NCBI RefSeq assembly: GCF_018736145.1
Contig: NZ_CP059997.1
Span: 4,835,501 to 4,899,500, forward strand
Reading direction: 5' to 3'
Length of the DNA: 64,000 nucleotides
DNA from: Amycolatopsis sp. CA-230715
Lineage (GTDB): Bacteria > Actinomycetota > Actinomycetes > Mycobacteriales > Pseudonocardiaceae
A program made the position numbers and the translations under genes. Shown here in pieces: positions 24,606 through 32,766 of this stretch (position 1 is the stretch's first letter; every line of letters starts with the position of its first letter). The notes beneath the pieces are model-generated. The model made no database searches, had not been told where the DNA came from, and was given only the letters and a program-made list of their open reading frames with translations.

Positions 24606-25345
24606 CAGGGGAACTGACCTTCGGTGGCGTCGTCCGTTCGGAATGGACCAAACTGGTTTCCCTGCTGGCGAACCGGATCGCGCTCGTCATGGCACCGGTG
24701 ACACTGATCGGGCTCGCCGGGGTCATCGGCTGGCACGACCGCGCGCGCCCGGTGGTGCTGAGCCAGGCCATCGGCGGCGGGTTCCTGCCGTTCGTGCTCC
24801 TGGTCGGTGTATTCGGGGCGCTGATGCTCACCGGTGAGCACGGTTCCGGTCTGCTGCGGTCCACTTTGGTCGCCGTGCCGAAACGGCTTCCGGTGCTGTG
24901 GGCCAAAGCGCTGGTGCTCGTCGCCGTGACGACGCCGGTCGCCATCGTCACCCACGCGGGCGCGTTCCTTGCGTACCAGGCATTTTCCGCCGATCCGATC
25001 CCGTTCGGCGAGCCACGGGTACTCATGGCGATCCTCGGCGCCGCGGGCGGCACGGTCGCGGCCGGGCTGCTCGGGCTCGGCATCGGCACCGTGGTGCGCG
25101 ACACCGCGACCGCGATCGTCACCTACGTCGCCGCGCTCGTGCTGCTTCCGCAGCTCCTGCTCGGCGCACTGCCCGATTCGCTGCGGGACGCCGTGCTGAC
25201 CTGCCTGCCGACGACCGCGCTGCGGGCGCTGTTCGGGGCCGACGTCCCGATCGCGCCGGGCATCGGCGCGCTCGTGGTGCTCGCCTGGGTCGCGCTGGCG
25301 CTCGGCGGCGGTGCGGTGGCGCTGCGGCGGAGGGACGCGTTCTGA
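24602..25345 (+). CDS. ABC-2-type permease
   Basis: A 247-aa membrane protein with about six hydrophobic segments (IALVMAPVTLIGLAGVIGW, FLPFVLLVGVFGALMLTG and others). It starts with the VRSEWTKL motif typical of permeases that pair with DrrA-type ATPases. Substrate unknown. Overlaps both neighbours (ATGA and TGATG). Confidence 0.88.
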   Translation: MTGELTFGGVVRSEWTKLVSLLANRIALVMAPVTLIGLAGVIGWHDRARPVVLSQAIGGGFLPFVLLVGVFGALMLTGEHGSGLLRSTLVAVPKRLPVLWAKALVLVAVTTPVAIVTHAGAFLAYQAFSADPIPFGEPRVLMAILGAAGGTVAAGLLGLGIGTVVRDTATAIVTYVAALVLLPQLLLGALPDSLRDAVLTCLPTTALRALFGADVPIAPGIGALVVLAWVALALGGGAVALRRRDAF

Positions 25346-26466
25346 TGCCGCCGCGCGTGCCGGATGTCCTGGTCGCCGTTTTGGCCGCCGCGCTGGCGAT
25401 TCCGGTGACCGTGGCCGGCCAGGACGCGCCCGGCGTCCTCGCACCCGGTACCGGCGTCACCGGCGCGGGCTGGCTGCTGTTCGTGGCCGTGCACCTCCCG
25501 CTGCTGTGGCGGAGCAGGGCGCCGACAGCGGTGTTCTGGTGCGTCCTCGCGCTGGTGGGCGTTTGCGCGGCCCTCGGCGTCACCGGGGTTTTCCTCGTCT
25601 TTTCCCCGCTTTTCGCCCTTTTCGCGGTGGCGCGGCACAGCGAATGGCATTGGGTGTGGCCGGTCGTCGGCGCGGTGGTGCTCGTGGTGGCCACGGCGGC
25701 GCTGGGTACGCGGCCGGGATGGCCGGGCATGATCGGTGTCGTCTCGGTGCTCGCGGTCACCGTGCTGCTCGGGATCGCGCTGCGCTGGCGACGAGCGTTC
25801 GCCGCCGAGCGCGCGGCGAGCCAGGCGCGCGATGCGCAGGCCGCCGTAGCCGAAGAGCGGGCGCGGATCGCGAGGGAGGTGCACGACATCGTCGCGCACA
25901 ACCTCGCCGTGATGGTCGCGCTCGCCGACGGCGCGTCCTGCACAGCGGGAATCGACCCCGGACGCGCCGCCGACCTGATGGCGAAAACGGCGACGACCGG
26001 GCGGCGGGCGCTGGCCGAAATGCGGCGGCTGGTGACCTTGCTGCGAGAGGGCGACCGCGCGCCGGAACCGGGTGTGGACGATATCGACGACCTGGTCGCG
26101 CGCGTGCGCGCCGCGGGGCTGCGGGTGGTGGTGAGCCGTGCGGGGGCGGCCGGTCCGTGGGGGCCGGGCGTCGGGCTCGCCGTGCACCGGATCGTGCAGG
26201 AGGCGTTGACGAACACCATGAAGCACGCGGGCCCGCTCGCGTCGGCGCGGGTACGGCTGCGCTACTCCCCGGAAGGCGCCGAGGTCGAGATCACCGACGA
26301 CGGCACCGGAAACGCGTCGCCGGAACCGGGTGGGCACGGGCTGATCGGGATCACCGAGCGCGTGAAGGCGTACGGTGGCCAGGTCGAAGCCGGTGCCTTC
26401 GGCAGTGGCTGGCGCGTGCGCGCCTTCATTCCAGCGGAGTCCGATGTGGACGGTGAGACCGGGTGA
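25345..26466 (+). CDS. Sensor histidine kinase (HisKA_3/NarX type)
   Basis: A 373-aa kinase: four to five TM segments (residues about 8-150), dimerisation helix with phospho-acceptor His in ARIAREVHDIVAHNLAVMV (about residue 180), and HATPase domain (VHRIVQEALTNTMKHAG for the N box, ITDDGTG for the G1 box, GGHGLIGITERV for the G2 box). Its gene follows the ABC permease with a TGATG overlap and probably senses membrane or drug stress for the co-encoded exporter. Confidence 0.92.
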   Translation: MPPRVPDVLVAVLAAALAIPVTVAGQDAPGVLAPGTGVTGAGWLLFVAVHLPLLWRSRAPTAVFWCVLALVGVCAALGVTGVFLVFSPLFALFAVARHSEWHWVWPVVGAVVLVVATAALGTRPGWPGMIGVVSVLAVTVLLGIALRWRRAFAAERAASQARDAQAAVAEERARIAREVHDIVAHNLAVMVALADGASCTAGIDPGRAADLMAKTATTGRRALAEMRRLVTLLREGDRAPEPGVDDIDDLVARVRAAGLRVVVSRAGAAGPWGPGVGLAVHRIVQEALTNTMKHAGPLASARVRLRYSPEGAEVEITDDGTGNASPEPGGHGLIGITERVKAYGGQVEAGAFGSGWRVRAFIPAESDVDGETG

Positions 26467-27128
26467 CCGTCGCGGTGCTGCTCGCGGACGACCAGCCGTG
26501 GCTCCGCCTCGGGTTCCGCGCGGTGCTCGACGCGCAACCGGATCTCGAAGTGGTGGGCGAAGCGGGCGACGGGGACGAAGCGGCGGCCTTGGTGCGGGAG
26601 CTGGCGCCCGACGTCGTGCTCATGGACGTGCGGATGCCGGTGCTCGACGGGATCGAGGCCACCCGGCGGATCGTCGCATCCGGGTCGCCGTCGCGCGTGC
26701 TGGTGCTGACGACCTTCGATCTCGACGAGTACGTGTTCGCCGCCCTGCGCGCGGGTGCTTCGGGCTTCCTCCTCAAGGACGCGGAACCGGCGGACCTGAT
26801 CGCGGGCATCCGCGCGGTCGCGGCCGGGAACGCCGTGGTGGCACCGAGCGTGACCAAACGGCTCATCGAAACCTTCACGCGCCAGGTTCCGAGACCGCCC
26901 GCCGACGGCCGGTTCGGCGAGCTGACCGCCCGCGAGCGCGAAGTCGTGGTGGAGGTCGCGGGTGGCCGGTCCAACAAGGAGATCGCGGACCGGCTCTTCG
27001 TTTCGGAGACCACGATCAAGGTGCACGTCGGTCGCGTACTGGCCAAACTGGGGCTGCGCGACCGCGCGCAGGTCATCGTGTTCGCCTACGAGAACGGCGT
27101 GGTGACACCGGGGACGGCCGACGCGTAG
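26463..27128 (+). CDS. NarL/FixJ-family response regulator
   Basis: A 221-aa regulator: receiver domain (VLLADDQPWLRLGFRAVL with DD acceptor pocket; phospho-acceptor D in DVVLMDVRMPVLDG; T and K in VLTTFD and LLKDAEP) and LuxR HTH (LTAREREVVVEVAGGRSNKE, then IADRLFVSETTIKVHVGRVL). GTGA overlap with the kinase. Likely activates the four-gene operon. Its last 43 bp overlap the convergent prenyltransferase gene. Confidence 0.93.
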   Translation: MTVAVLLADDQPWLRLGFRAVLDAQPDLEVVGEAGDGDEAAALVRELAPDVVLMDVRMPVLDGIEATRRIVASGSPSRVLVLTTFDLDEYVFAALRAGASGFLLKDAEPADLIAGIRAVAAGNAVVAPSVTKRLIETFTRQVPRPPADGRFGELTAREREVVVEVAGGRSNKEIADRLFVSETTIKVHVGRVLAKLGLRDRAQVIVFAYENGVVTPGTADA

Positions 27129-27862
27129 GTGCGCAGGGCGCGCAGCAGGTCGATCTCGCGGAACGACGGCCACTTGACGTCGATGAACCGCAGTTCCGCC
27201 CGCGCCGACTGCCACAGCAGGAAACCCGACAGCCGCTGCTCGCCGCTGGTCCGGATCACCAGGTCCGGGTCCCCGACCTCGTGCGTGGAGAGGTACGCGG
27301 AGATCCGGTCCGGTGTCAGGTCCTCGGCGATGTCCCGCAGAGAGCGCCCGGTGCCGATCTCGTCGTCCAGCAGGGCGCGCACGGCGTCGGTGATGTCCTC
27401 GCGCCCGTCGTAGCCGACGGCGAGCGTCAACCGGCGCGGACCGGCGTCCGCGGTGTCCTCGCGCGCCGCTTTCAGCACCTCGGCCGTGGGGGCGGGCATC
27501 AGGTCGACCCGGCCCGCGAGGTCGATGCGCCAGTCCCGTCCGGCGGCGAGCGCGGGCGTCACCTCCTCGATCACCCGCATCAGGCGCGCCGCCTCTTCGG
27601 GATCCCGTTTGGCCAGGTTGTCCGCGGAAACCCAGAACAGCGTCACGTGCTCGATCCCGGTCCCCGCGCACCAGGAAAGCACCTCCGTGACATGCCCGAA
27701 CCCGCGCCGGTGGCCCTCGCTGACGTCCGCGAGCCCCGCTTCCCTCGCCCAGCGCCGGTTGCCGTCCATGATCATCGCCACGTGCCGCGGCAGCGGTCCC
27801 TTCGCCACCCGCGCGCGCAGTCGCCGCCGGTACGGTTCCTCCACCAGTTCGCGCCAGCCCAT
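27086..27862 (-). CDS. Cis-prenyltransferase (isoprenyl diphosphate synthase)
   Basis: A 258-aa enzyme of the UppS/Z-FPP synthase family. The first motif MIMDGNRRWAREAGL has the catalytic Asp and DGNRRWA; further motifs are LTLAVGYDGREDI, DPDLVIRTSGEQRLSGFLLW and ELRFIDVKWPSF. It makes a cis-polyprenyl diphosphate from IPP and an allylic primer. Actinobacteria often have two or three copies: a short-chain Z-FPP synthase and a decaprenyl synthase; length does not decide which this is. ATG at 27862 (MGWRELVEEP). Confidence 0.92.
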   Translation of the reverse strand: MGWRELVEEPYRRRLRARVAKGPLPRHVAMIMDGNRRWAREAGLADVSEGHRRGFGHVTEVLSWCAGTGIEHVTLFWVSADNLAKRDPEEAARLMRVIEEVTPALAAGRDWRIDLAGRVDLMPAPTAEVLKAAREDTADAGPRRLTLAVGYDGREDITDAVRALLDDEIGTGRSLRDIAEDLTPDRISAYLSTHEVGDPDLVIRTSGEQRLSGFLLWQSARAELRFIDVKWPSFREIDLLRALRTYASAVPGVTTPFS

Positions 27863-27936
27863 GAACCCGATGTTAGTCACCGAACTGTCACACGATGATC
27901 GACTCGTGCGGACATCGGCCGAGCAGGGTGGGGCGC

Positions 27937-29469
27937 ATGCGAAGTCGTTTTCTGCTACTCGGCGCCGTGACCGCGCTGACCTTGGTCGGCGCCGTGCCGG
28001 CGCAGGCCATCGTCGGCGGGACCGAATCGACCGAGGCCTACTCGTTCATGGGCTCGTTCCAACCGGGCTTCCCCGCGCCACCGCGCGCCGACGGGCACGG
28101 CTGCGGGGTGGAAGTCCTTGCCCCACAATGGGTTCTGACGGCCAGCCACTGCGCGGGCAAGAACCCGACCGGCGCGAGGACGGGTGTCCCGCGCGGCTGG
28201 AAGGTCAGGGTCGGGTCGCTGGACACCACCTCCGGCGGCGAGGTCGCCGAGGTCGACCACTACTACCGGCTGGCGACCAGCGGCGACGAAGGCGGCTTCT
28301 GGGGCAAGGATGTCGCGCTGCTGCACCTGAAGACCCCGGTTCGCGCCGAACCCGTGCGGATCGCGGCCGCGACGCCGCCGGACAACTCGCCCGTCCGCAT
28401 CATGGGCTGGGGAATGACCTGCGACGACAGCAAAAACCCCGCGTGCTACCCCACGCGGCTGCGGGAGGCGGACACCGTCGTTCAGCCCGCCTCGACGTGC
28501 AAGAACGCTTCGCCAGGCGAACTGTGCGTAGGACGTCGCGACGGCAGCGTCGCCGCGTCCAATATGGACTCCGGAGGACCCGCGCTGGTTCGTGACGGCG
28601 ACGGGTGGGCGCTGGCCGGGGTGGTCAGCGGTCCCGACGGCGTCCACGCGCCGACCCTCTACACCGATGTCACCAAGCATGCGGCGTGGATCAACGACGT
28701 CATCAGCGGGAAGGTCGTGCCGCCGGATGACGAGATCCCGAATGTGGAAGGAGCGGTGGAGCTGTACGGCTGCGTGGGCTCGGTGGTCCGCGGCCCGGCC
28801 GCGAAACCGGACGATCCGGCGTTGCTGCTGACCAACGGCCACTGCGTGCTGGGCGAGCGGCCCGCGCCCGGTGCCGCGCTGGTGGACCGGCCTGCCGACC
28901 GCCTGGCGCCGATCGCCGACCGGCAGGGCTACCCGCAGGCCACCGCCCGCGCGAACCGGTTGGCGTACGCGACGATGACCGGCACCGACATCGCGCTCTA
29001 CCGGCTGGACAAGACCTACGGACAGCTGGCGGCCGAGGGCGCGAAGGTGTTCCAGCTCGGCTCGAACCCCGTGCGCGCGGGCGATCCGCTGACCATGGCC
29101 TACACCAGCGAGCGCATGAACTGCCGTGCCGAGGCCGTCGTCCCGCACCTGCGGGAAGGCGGCTACCAGCAGGACGATTCGATCCGCTACGCCACCAGCG
29201 CGGGCTGCAAACCGTGGCCGGGTACCTCCGGTTCGGCGCTGCTGGCCGCCGACGGTGTCACGGTCGCGGGGATCCACAACACGCACAACGTCGACGGTGG
29301 ACAGTGCACTGTGGACAATCCGTGCGAGGTGGCGCGGGACGGGACCGTGACCTCCGTGCGGGATCGTGGCTACGGCCAGCAGGTGTACCGGATCGCGCCC
29401 TGCCTCGCCGAAGGGTCCGAAGTGGACCTTTCCCGCCCCGGCTGCGCCCTCACCGGCGCCCGCGGATGA
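27937..29469 (+). CDS. Secreted protein with two tandem trypsin-like serine-protease domains
   Basis: A 510-aa exported protein: Sec signal (LLLGAVTALTLVGAVPAQA, cut before IVGG). Domain 1 (about 25-250) has all trypsin marks: mature N-terminus IVGGTES, His in VLTASHCAG (about 70), Asp in KDVALLHL (about 125), Ser in MDSGGPAL (about 211). Domain 2 (about 260-505) again has His in LLTNGHCVL (about 300), Asp in GTDIALYRLD (about 350) and Ser in PGTSGSALLA (about 430). Two complete triads in one chain are unusual. Many Cys suggest disulfides. Likely extracellular proteolysis; the inter-domain relation is unknown. Confidence 0.88.
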   Translation: MRSRFLLLGAVTALTLVGAVPAQAIVGGTESTEAYSFMGSFQPGFPAPPRADGHGCGVEVLAPQWVLTASHCAGKNPTGARTGVPRGWKVRVGSLDTTSGGEVAEVDHYYRLATSGDEGGFWGKDVALLHLKTPVRAEPVRIAAATPPDNSPVRIMGWGMTCDDSKNPACYPTRLREADTVVQPASTCKNASPGELCVGRRDGSVAASNMDSGGPALVRDGDGWALAGVVSGPDGVHAPTLYTDVTKHAAWINDVISGKVVPPDDEIPNVEGAVELYGCVGSVVRGPAAKPDDPALLLTNGHCVLGERPAPGAALVDRPADRLAPIADRQGYPQATARANRLAYATMTGTDIALYRLDKTYGQLAAEGAKVFQLGSNPVRAGDPLTMAYTSERMNCRAEAVVPHLREGGYQQDDSIRYATSAGCKPWPGTSGSALLAADGVTVAGIHNTHNVDGGQCTVDNPCEVARDGTVTSVRDRGYGQQVYRIAPCLAEGSEVDLSRPGCALTGARG

Positions 29470-30064
29470 TCGACGCGGTGAGCGTGCGCTTGAGCCAGTC
29501 CTCGTAGTCGTCGTGGGACCACCCGGCGTCGGTGACCAGGTTCTCGTGCACCTCACCGCTCATCAACGCCACCGCGATGTCGGCGGCGCGGTCTTCGACA
29601 TCGGCCCCCGCGGCGCGGATGCGGTCGATCACCGTTTCGACGCCGAGCCGGTTGCGCCGCATCCCCTCGGCCTGGCTGGCCGCGATGTCCGGGTCGACCG
29701 CGGCGCCGGAGCGCAGGATCGCGACGATGTCGCCGCACCGCTCGCGCACCTGGCGGCTGACCCGTGCCAGCAGGCCGAGCAGTGCTTCCGGATCGGTGAC
29801 GCCGTCGGCTTCGGCGAACAGGTCGGGGATACCCGCTTCGTCGTCGAGGAGGTCGACCAGCCCGCCGAGCACGCCCGCCTTGGAGCCGAAGTGGGCGTAG
29901 ATCGTCTGCGGGACGACGCCGGCCTCCTTCGCGATCAGGCGGATCGGCGTGCCGGCGTATCCGCGCTCGGCGAACAGCCGTCGCGCGGCGACCAGGATCG
30001 TGCGCAGCACCAGTACTTCCCGGCGGTCGCGCAACCGGACGATACCGGGCAGGTCAGCAGGCAT
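29450..30064 (-). CDS. TetR-family repressor divergent from a SnoaL-like gene
   Basis: A 204-aa TetR protein: HTH in TILVAARRLFAERGYAGTPIR and the recognition helix AKEAGVVPQTIYAHFGSKAG. ATG at 30064 (MPADLPG) chosen over a codon 6 bp earlier. A 17-bp palindrome directly upstream is shared with the divergent small gene at 30131. Confidence 0.88.
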   Translation of the reverse strand: MPADLPGIVRLRDRREVLVLRTILVAARRLFAERGYAGTPIRLIAKEAGVVPQTIYAHFGSKAGVLGGLVDLLDDEAGIPDLFAEADGVTDPEALLGLLARVSRQVRERCGDIVAILRSGAAVDPDIAASQAEGMRRNRLGVETVIDRIRAAGADVEDRAADIAVALMSGEVHENLVTDAGWSHDDYEDWLKRTLTASIIRGRR

Positions 30065-30076
30065 GTACACTCCGAT

Positions 30077-30093
30077 TTAGAACAACGTTCTAA
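30077..30093. promoter_or_regulatory. TetR operator (7-3-7 palindrome)
   Basis: TTAGAAC (30077-30083) and GTTCTAA (30087-30093) around AAC, lying between the divergent TetR and SnoaL-like genes. Resembles many TetR sites with GAAC/GTTC half-sites. Confidence 0.8.
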
Positions 30094-30130
30094 CTAGTGG
30101 ATCGTAGGTCCAATCTAGCAGGAGGTGCCG

Positions 30131-30526
30131 ATGATCGAGCAGGTGTGCGCGGACCTGGCGCGGGCCTGGAACGCGGGAGACGGCGACGCGTGGGCGGCGT
30201 GTTTCACCGAGGACGCCGATTTCGTCGACGTGCTCGGGCGCCTGCAGGAGGGCAGGGCGCGGATCGCGGCGGAGCACGGCACCATCTTCGGCGGCATCTA
30301 CCGCGGCAGCACGCTCGAGGTCGGCGTGCGGAAGATCAGCCCGTACGGGTCCGCCGTACTGGTGCACACGACGACGGTGCTGCGCGTGCCGGAAGGCCCG
30401 AGGGCGGGGGAATCGCGGGCGGCCCAGACGATGCTCGTCGAGGACGGGAAGATCAGGATGTTCCACAACACGGAACTGCGCGGCTTCGACCAGTTCCTCG
30501 CCGAAGGCGCGCCGTACCCGGCCTGA
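30131..30526 (+). CDS. SnoaL-like/SgcJ family small protein (NTF2 fold)
   Basis: A 131-aa NTF2-like protein (VCADLARAWNAGDGDAWAACF at the start, ADFVDVLGRLQEGRARI, and a final helix pair). The family includes SgcJ/EcaC-type proteins. The ATG at 30131 has AGGAGG six bases before it. Expression is probably repressed by the divergent TetR. Confidence 0.82.
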   Translation: MIEQVCADLARAWNAGDGDAWAACFTEDADFVDVLGRLQEGRARIAAEHGTIFGGIYRGSTLEVGVRKISPYGSAVLVHTTTVLRVPEGPRAGESRAAQTMLVEDGKIRMFHNTELRGFDQFLAEGAPYPA

Positions 30527-30547
30527 AGGTCCCTCTTCGCTTCCCTC

Positions 30548-30602
30548 ATGCCCCGAAAGTGGCTTTCGGGGCATCTAGCGCCCCGAAGGCCACCTTCGGG
30601 GC
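30548..30602. repeat. Two REP-like family A hairpins
   Basis: Copy 1: arms ATGCCCCGAAAG and CTTTCGGGGCAT (30548-30574) around TGG. Copy 2: GCCCCGAAGG and CCTTCGGGGC (30580-30602) around CCA. They lie 20 bp after the stop of the SnoaL-like gene and may also terminate transcription. Same core as the elements at 40718-40744 and 50796-51100. Confidence 0.85.
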
Positions 30603-30630
30603 ACCGCGAAGGGGCCGCCGGAATGCGCGG

Positions 30631-31569
30631 TCAGAAGATCGGGCCGAAGCCGGTGCACTTCGGCTGGAAGTCTGCCGGGCCGTCGGCGAGCGCGTTCAGG
30701 GTGAGCTGCATGGTCGGGTCGTCGAAGGCGAGTCCCGCGTGCCCGGCGCCGTCGCCCGCGCACTTGTCCTGCAGCACGATGTTGTGCGTGTTCTCCCCGT
30801 CGAGCGCCTGCGTGGTGTACGGCGTGACCACGCGGTCGGACTTCGTGGCGATGACGGTGTAGTCCGGTCCGGTCGGCACTGTTTTCCCGTCGGCCCAGAG
30901 GTCCTTGATGAAATCGCTCGTGTTCGCCTGGTCGAGGACGCCGGGGAACTGCAGGACGTTGCTGAGCCCGATGGCGAATCCCATCAGCTTCAGCTTTTCC
31001 GCGAAGGTGACGATTCCGTTGAGATCGGTGCCGTGCGAACTCGGCGCCCAGCCGACGTAGTGCGCCACCTTGGCCGCGCCGCCGCCCTGCTTGAGCCACG
31101 AAATCGGCACCGCGCCGCCCTGCGAATGCCCGATCACGTCGACCTTTTCCGCGCCGGTGGCGGCGCGGACCTTGTCCACGAACGCGTCGAGCTGCTTGGC
31201 GGAGGACTTGACCGGGGCCAATCCGCCGACGCGGCCGAGGGAGACGATCGTCTGCCCGTAGTTGAGCCCGAATACGCAGTACCCGTTGTTCTTCAGGCGC
31301 GGCGACAGCTTCACGAAATTGGAGCCGATGTTGAAGAACGTGCCGGGCAGCAGTACCACCGGATTGGGGTGCTCCGCGCTCGGCTTGCACTTCCAGTCGT
31401 TCGCACCGGGTACCGCGCCTGGCGAGGCGAGGTAGGCGGCGCCCGCCTCCAGCAAGCCGCCTTCGGGCAGTTCGGCCGCCTGTGCGGAGGCGGTCCCCGC
31501 GGCGACCAGCGCCGCCGACAGGCCGAGCGCGGTGACGGCGGCGCGGATCCGCCTGGTGATACGGGGCAT
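30631..31569 (-). CDS. Secreted triacylglycerol-lipase-like alpha/beta hydrolase
   Basis: A 312-aa secreted esterase: signal peptide (ALGLSAALVAAGTASAQA), oxyanion block PVVLLPGTFFNIGSNF, nucleophile elbow VDVIGHSQGGAVPISW (Ser at about residue 135), Asp in YTVIATKSDRVVTPYTT and His in GDGAGHAGLAFDD. This arrangement is that of LipA-like class lipases of actinobacteria with two conserved Cys pairs. ATG at 31569. A 20-bp perfect palindrome is about 43 bp upstream. Confidence 0.87.
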   Translation of the reverse strand: MPRITRRIRAAVTALGLSAALVAAGTASAQAAELPEGGLLEAGAAYLASPGAVPGANDWKCKPSAEHPNPVVLLPGTFFNIGSNFVKLSPRLKNNGYCVFGLNYGQTIVSLGRVGGLAPVKSSAKQLDAFVDKVRAATGAEKVDVIGHSQGGAVPISWLKQGGGAAKVAHYVGWAPSSHGTDLNGIVTFAEKLKLMGFAIGLSNVLQFPGVLDQANTSDFIKDLWADGKTVPTGPDYTVIATKSDRVVTPYTTQALDGENTHNIVLQDKCAGDGAGHAGLAFDDPTMQLTLNALADGPADFQPKCTGFGPIF

Positions 31570-31611
31570 GGGATCTCCTCGGACTTCGTCGTCGTGCGGA
31601 AGGGCCACACG

Positions 31612-31631
31612 GAGCTACTGATCAGTAGCTC
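31612..31631. promoter_or_regulatory. Perfect 20-bp palindrome upstream of the lipase gene
   Basis: Half-site GAGCTACTGA followed directly by its reverse complement. Centred about 52 bp before the lipase start codon, a typical position for a repressor or activator site. The protein that binds it is not identifiable. Confidence 0.72.
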
Positions 31632-31768
31632 GGCGTGGCTCCATGATGCCCGCACAGCTCAGCACGGTCCTCGGAAAATTTCCCAACAAAACGCCGTCCT
31701 GGTTGTGACCGGTCACCAGGTCCGTCCCGGCCCGCACGCCCCCTCGGAGTGCGGGCTGGGCACCGGGG

Positions 31769-32722
31769 TCACCAGCCCCGGAAGACCGCGGCCTTTCCGT
31801 TGGCGGAGTTGAACATCGCGTCCGAGTCGTGCCCGACCCCGGGTACCGTGCTCAGTTCGTGCGGGGCCGACGGGAAATCGTGGTGGATGGTGGTGGAATA
31901 CGCTTTTCCGCGTTCGAAGCGGTTTTCTCCCTGCGCTTTGGCTTCGCAGCTGTCGTCGATTCCGTGATCCTGGTGCACATCGTCCTCACCGAGCAGGTAG
32001 GTGACCTTTCGCGCGGTGTACTGGGCGCGCAGCCGGTCGTCGTTCAACGCGCTCATGTAGGCGTTGCGGTTTTCGAGTCCGTACTTGTACCGGTTGAAAC
32101 CGGGGCACGAATCGTGCGCGGCGGGCCGTTTCTCGTCGAAGTACAAATAGGACGACGGGTTCGCCGCGACGTAGGTGATTTCGACGCCGTTGACCTCGGC
32201 GGGAGCCTTACCGCCCGCCGCGTAGCGCTGGGTGAACTGGCCTCCCGCGGAGTGCCCCGCGATCGTGATCCGCTTCAGGTTCGGGAACTTCGCCTTGTCC
32301 GCGAGTACCCGCACGACGTGGTCGACGGCTTCGAACGAGCTGAGCCCCTCCGGGCTTTCCGCGCCGCCGCCGTCCTTCCAGGAACCGCTGCCGCCGTTCG
32401 TCCAGTAGGCGTCGCCCTTTTCGGGGTTCTCCTCCTCGGTCTGGAACCACGGCGCGACGACCTCGGCCTTCGAACCGTATTCGCGGGCCGCTTCCGACAT
32501 GCGGTCGAAATAGCCCTTGGCGTTGCGGCCGGTGCCGTGGATGACGATCACCGCGCCGGTCGGATCGGGCGAGCCGGTCAGCGGATGGGTCGCGTAGTAC
32601 GGCAGGTTCACGCCGGGGCTCAGGCTCAGGCGGTGGAGCTGGTCGGCGGCGCTCGCGGTCGCCGGGACGGTCGTGGCGAACGCCAGTGCGAAACAGGTGG
32701 TGACTACAGCGCGTCGGCTCAT
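31769..32722 (-). CDS. Secreted alpha/beta hydrolase
   Basis: A 317-aa secreted hydrolase: signal peptide (VTTCFALAFATTVPATASA), HGTGRN (oxyanion) at about residue 62, nucleophile elbow ITIAGHSAGGQFTQRYA (Ser at about 155), and His in TVPGVGHDSDAMF near the C-terminus. Two Cys-rich blocks. Homologues act as secreted esterases or poly-ester depolymerases; substrate unknown. Its end is 47 bp past the palindrome-bearing gap and it reads in the same direction as the lipase, so the two are separate units. Confidence 0.84.
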   Translation of the reverse strand: MSRRAVVTTCFALAFATTVPATASAADQLHRLSLSPGVNLPYYATHPLTGSPDPTGAVIVIHGTGRNAKGYFDRMSEAAREYGSKAEVVAPWFQTEEENPEKGDAYWTNGGSGSWKDGGGAESPEGLSSFEAVDHVVRVLADKAKFPNLKRITIAGHSAGGQFTQRYAAGGKAPAEVNGVEITYVAANPSSYLYFDEKRPAAHDSCPGFNRYKYGLENRNAYMSALNDDRLRAQYTARKVTYLLGEDDVHQDHGIDDSCEAKAQGENRFERGKAYSTTIHHDFPSAPHELSTVPGVGHDSDAMFNSANGKAAVFRGW

Positions 32723-32766
32723 GTGCTCCGACGGTAGGGGGCTTCGCGGGGACCGGTCCCGAACGC

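Noticed and set aside
29450..29469. Overlap of protease and TetR gene ends as a frameshift or error
   Set aside because: Both proteins end naturally; tail-to-tail overlaps of 4-46 bp are common in this window.
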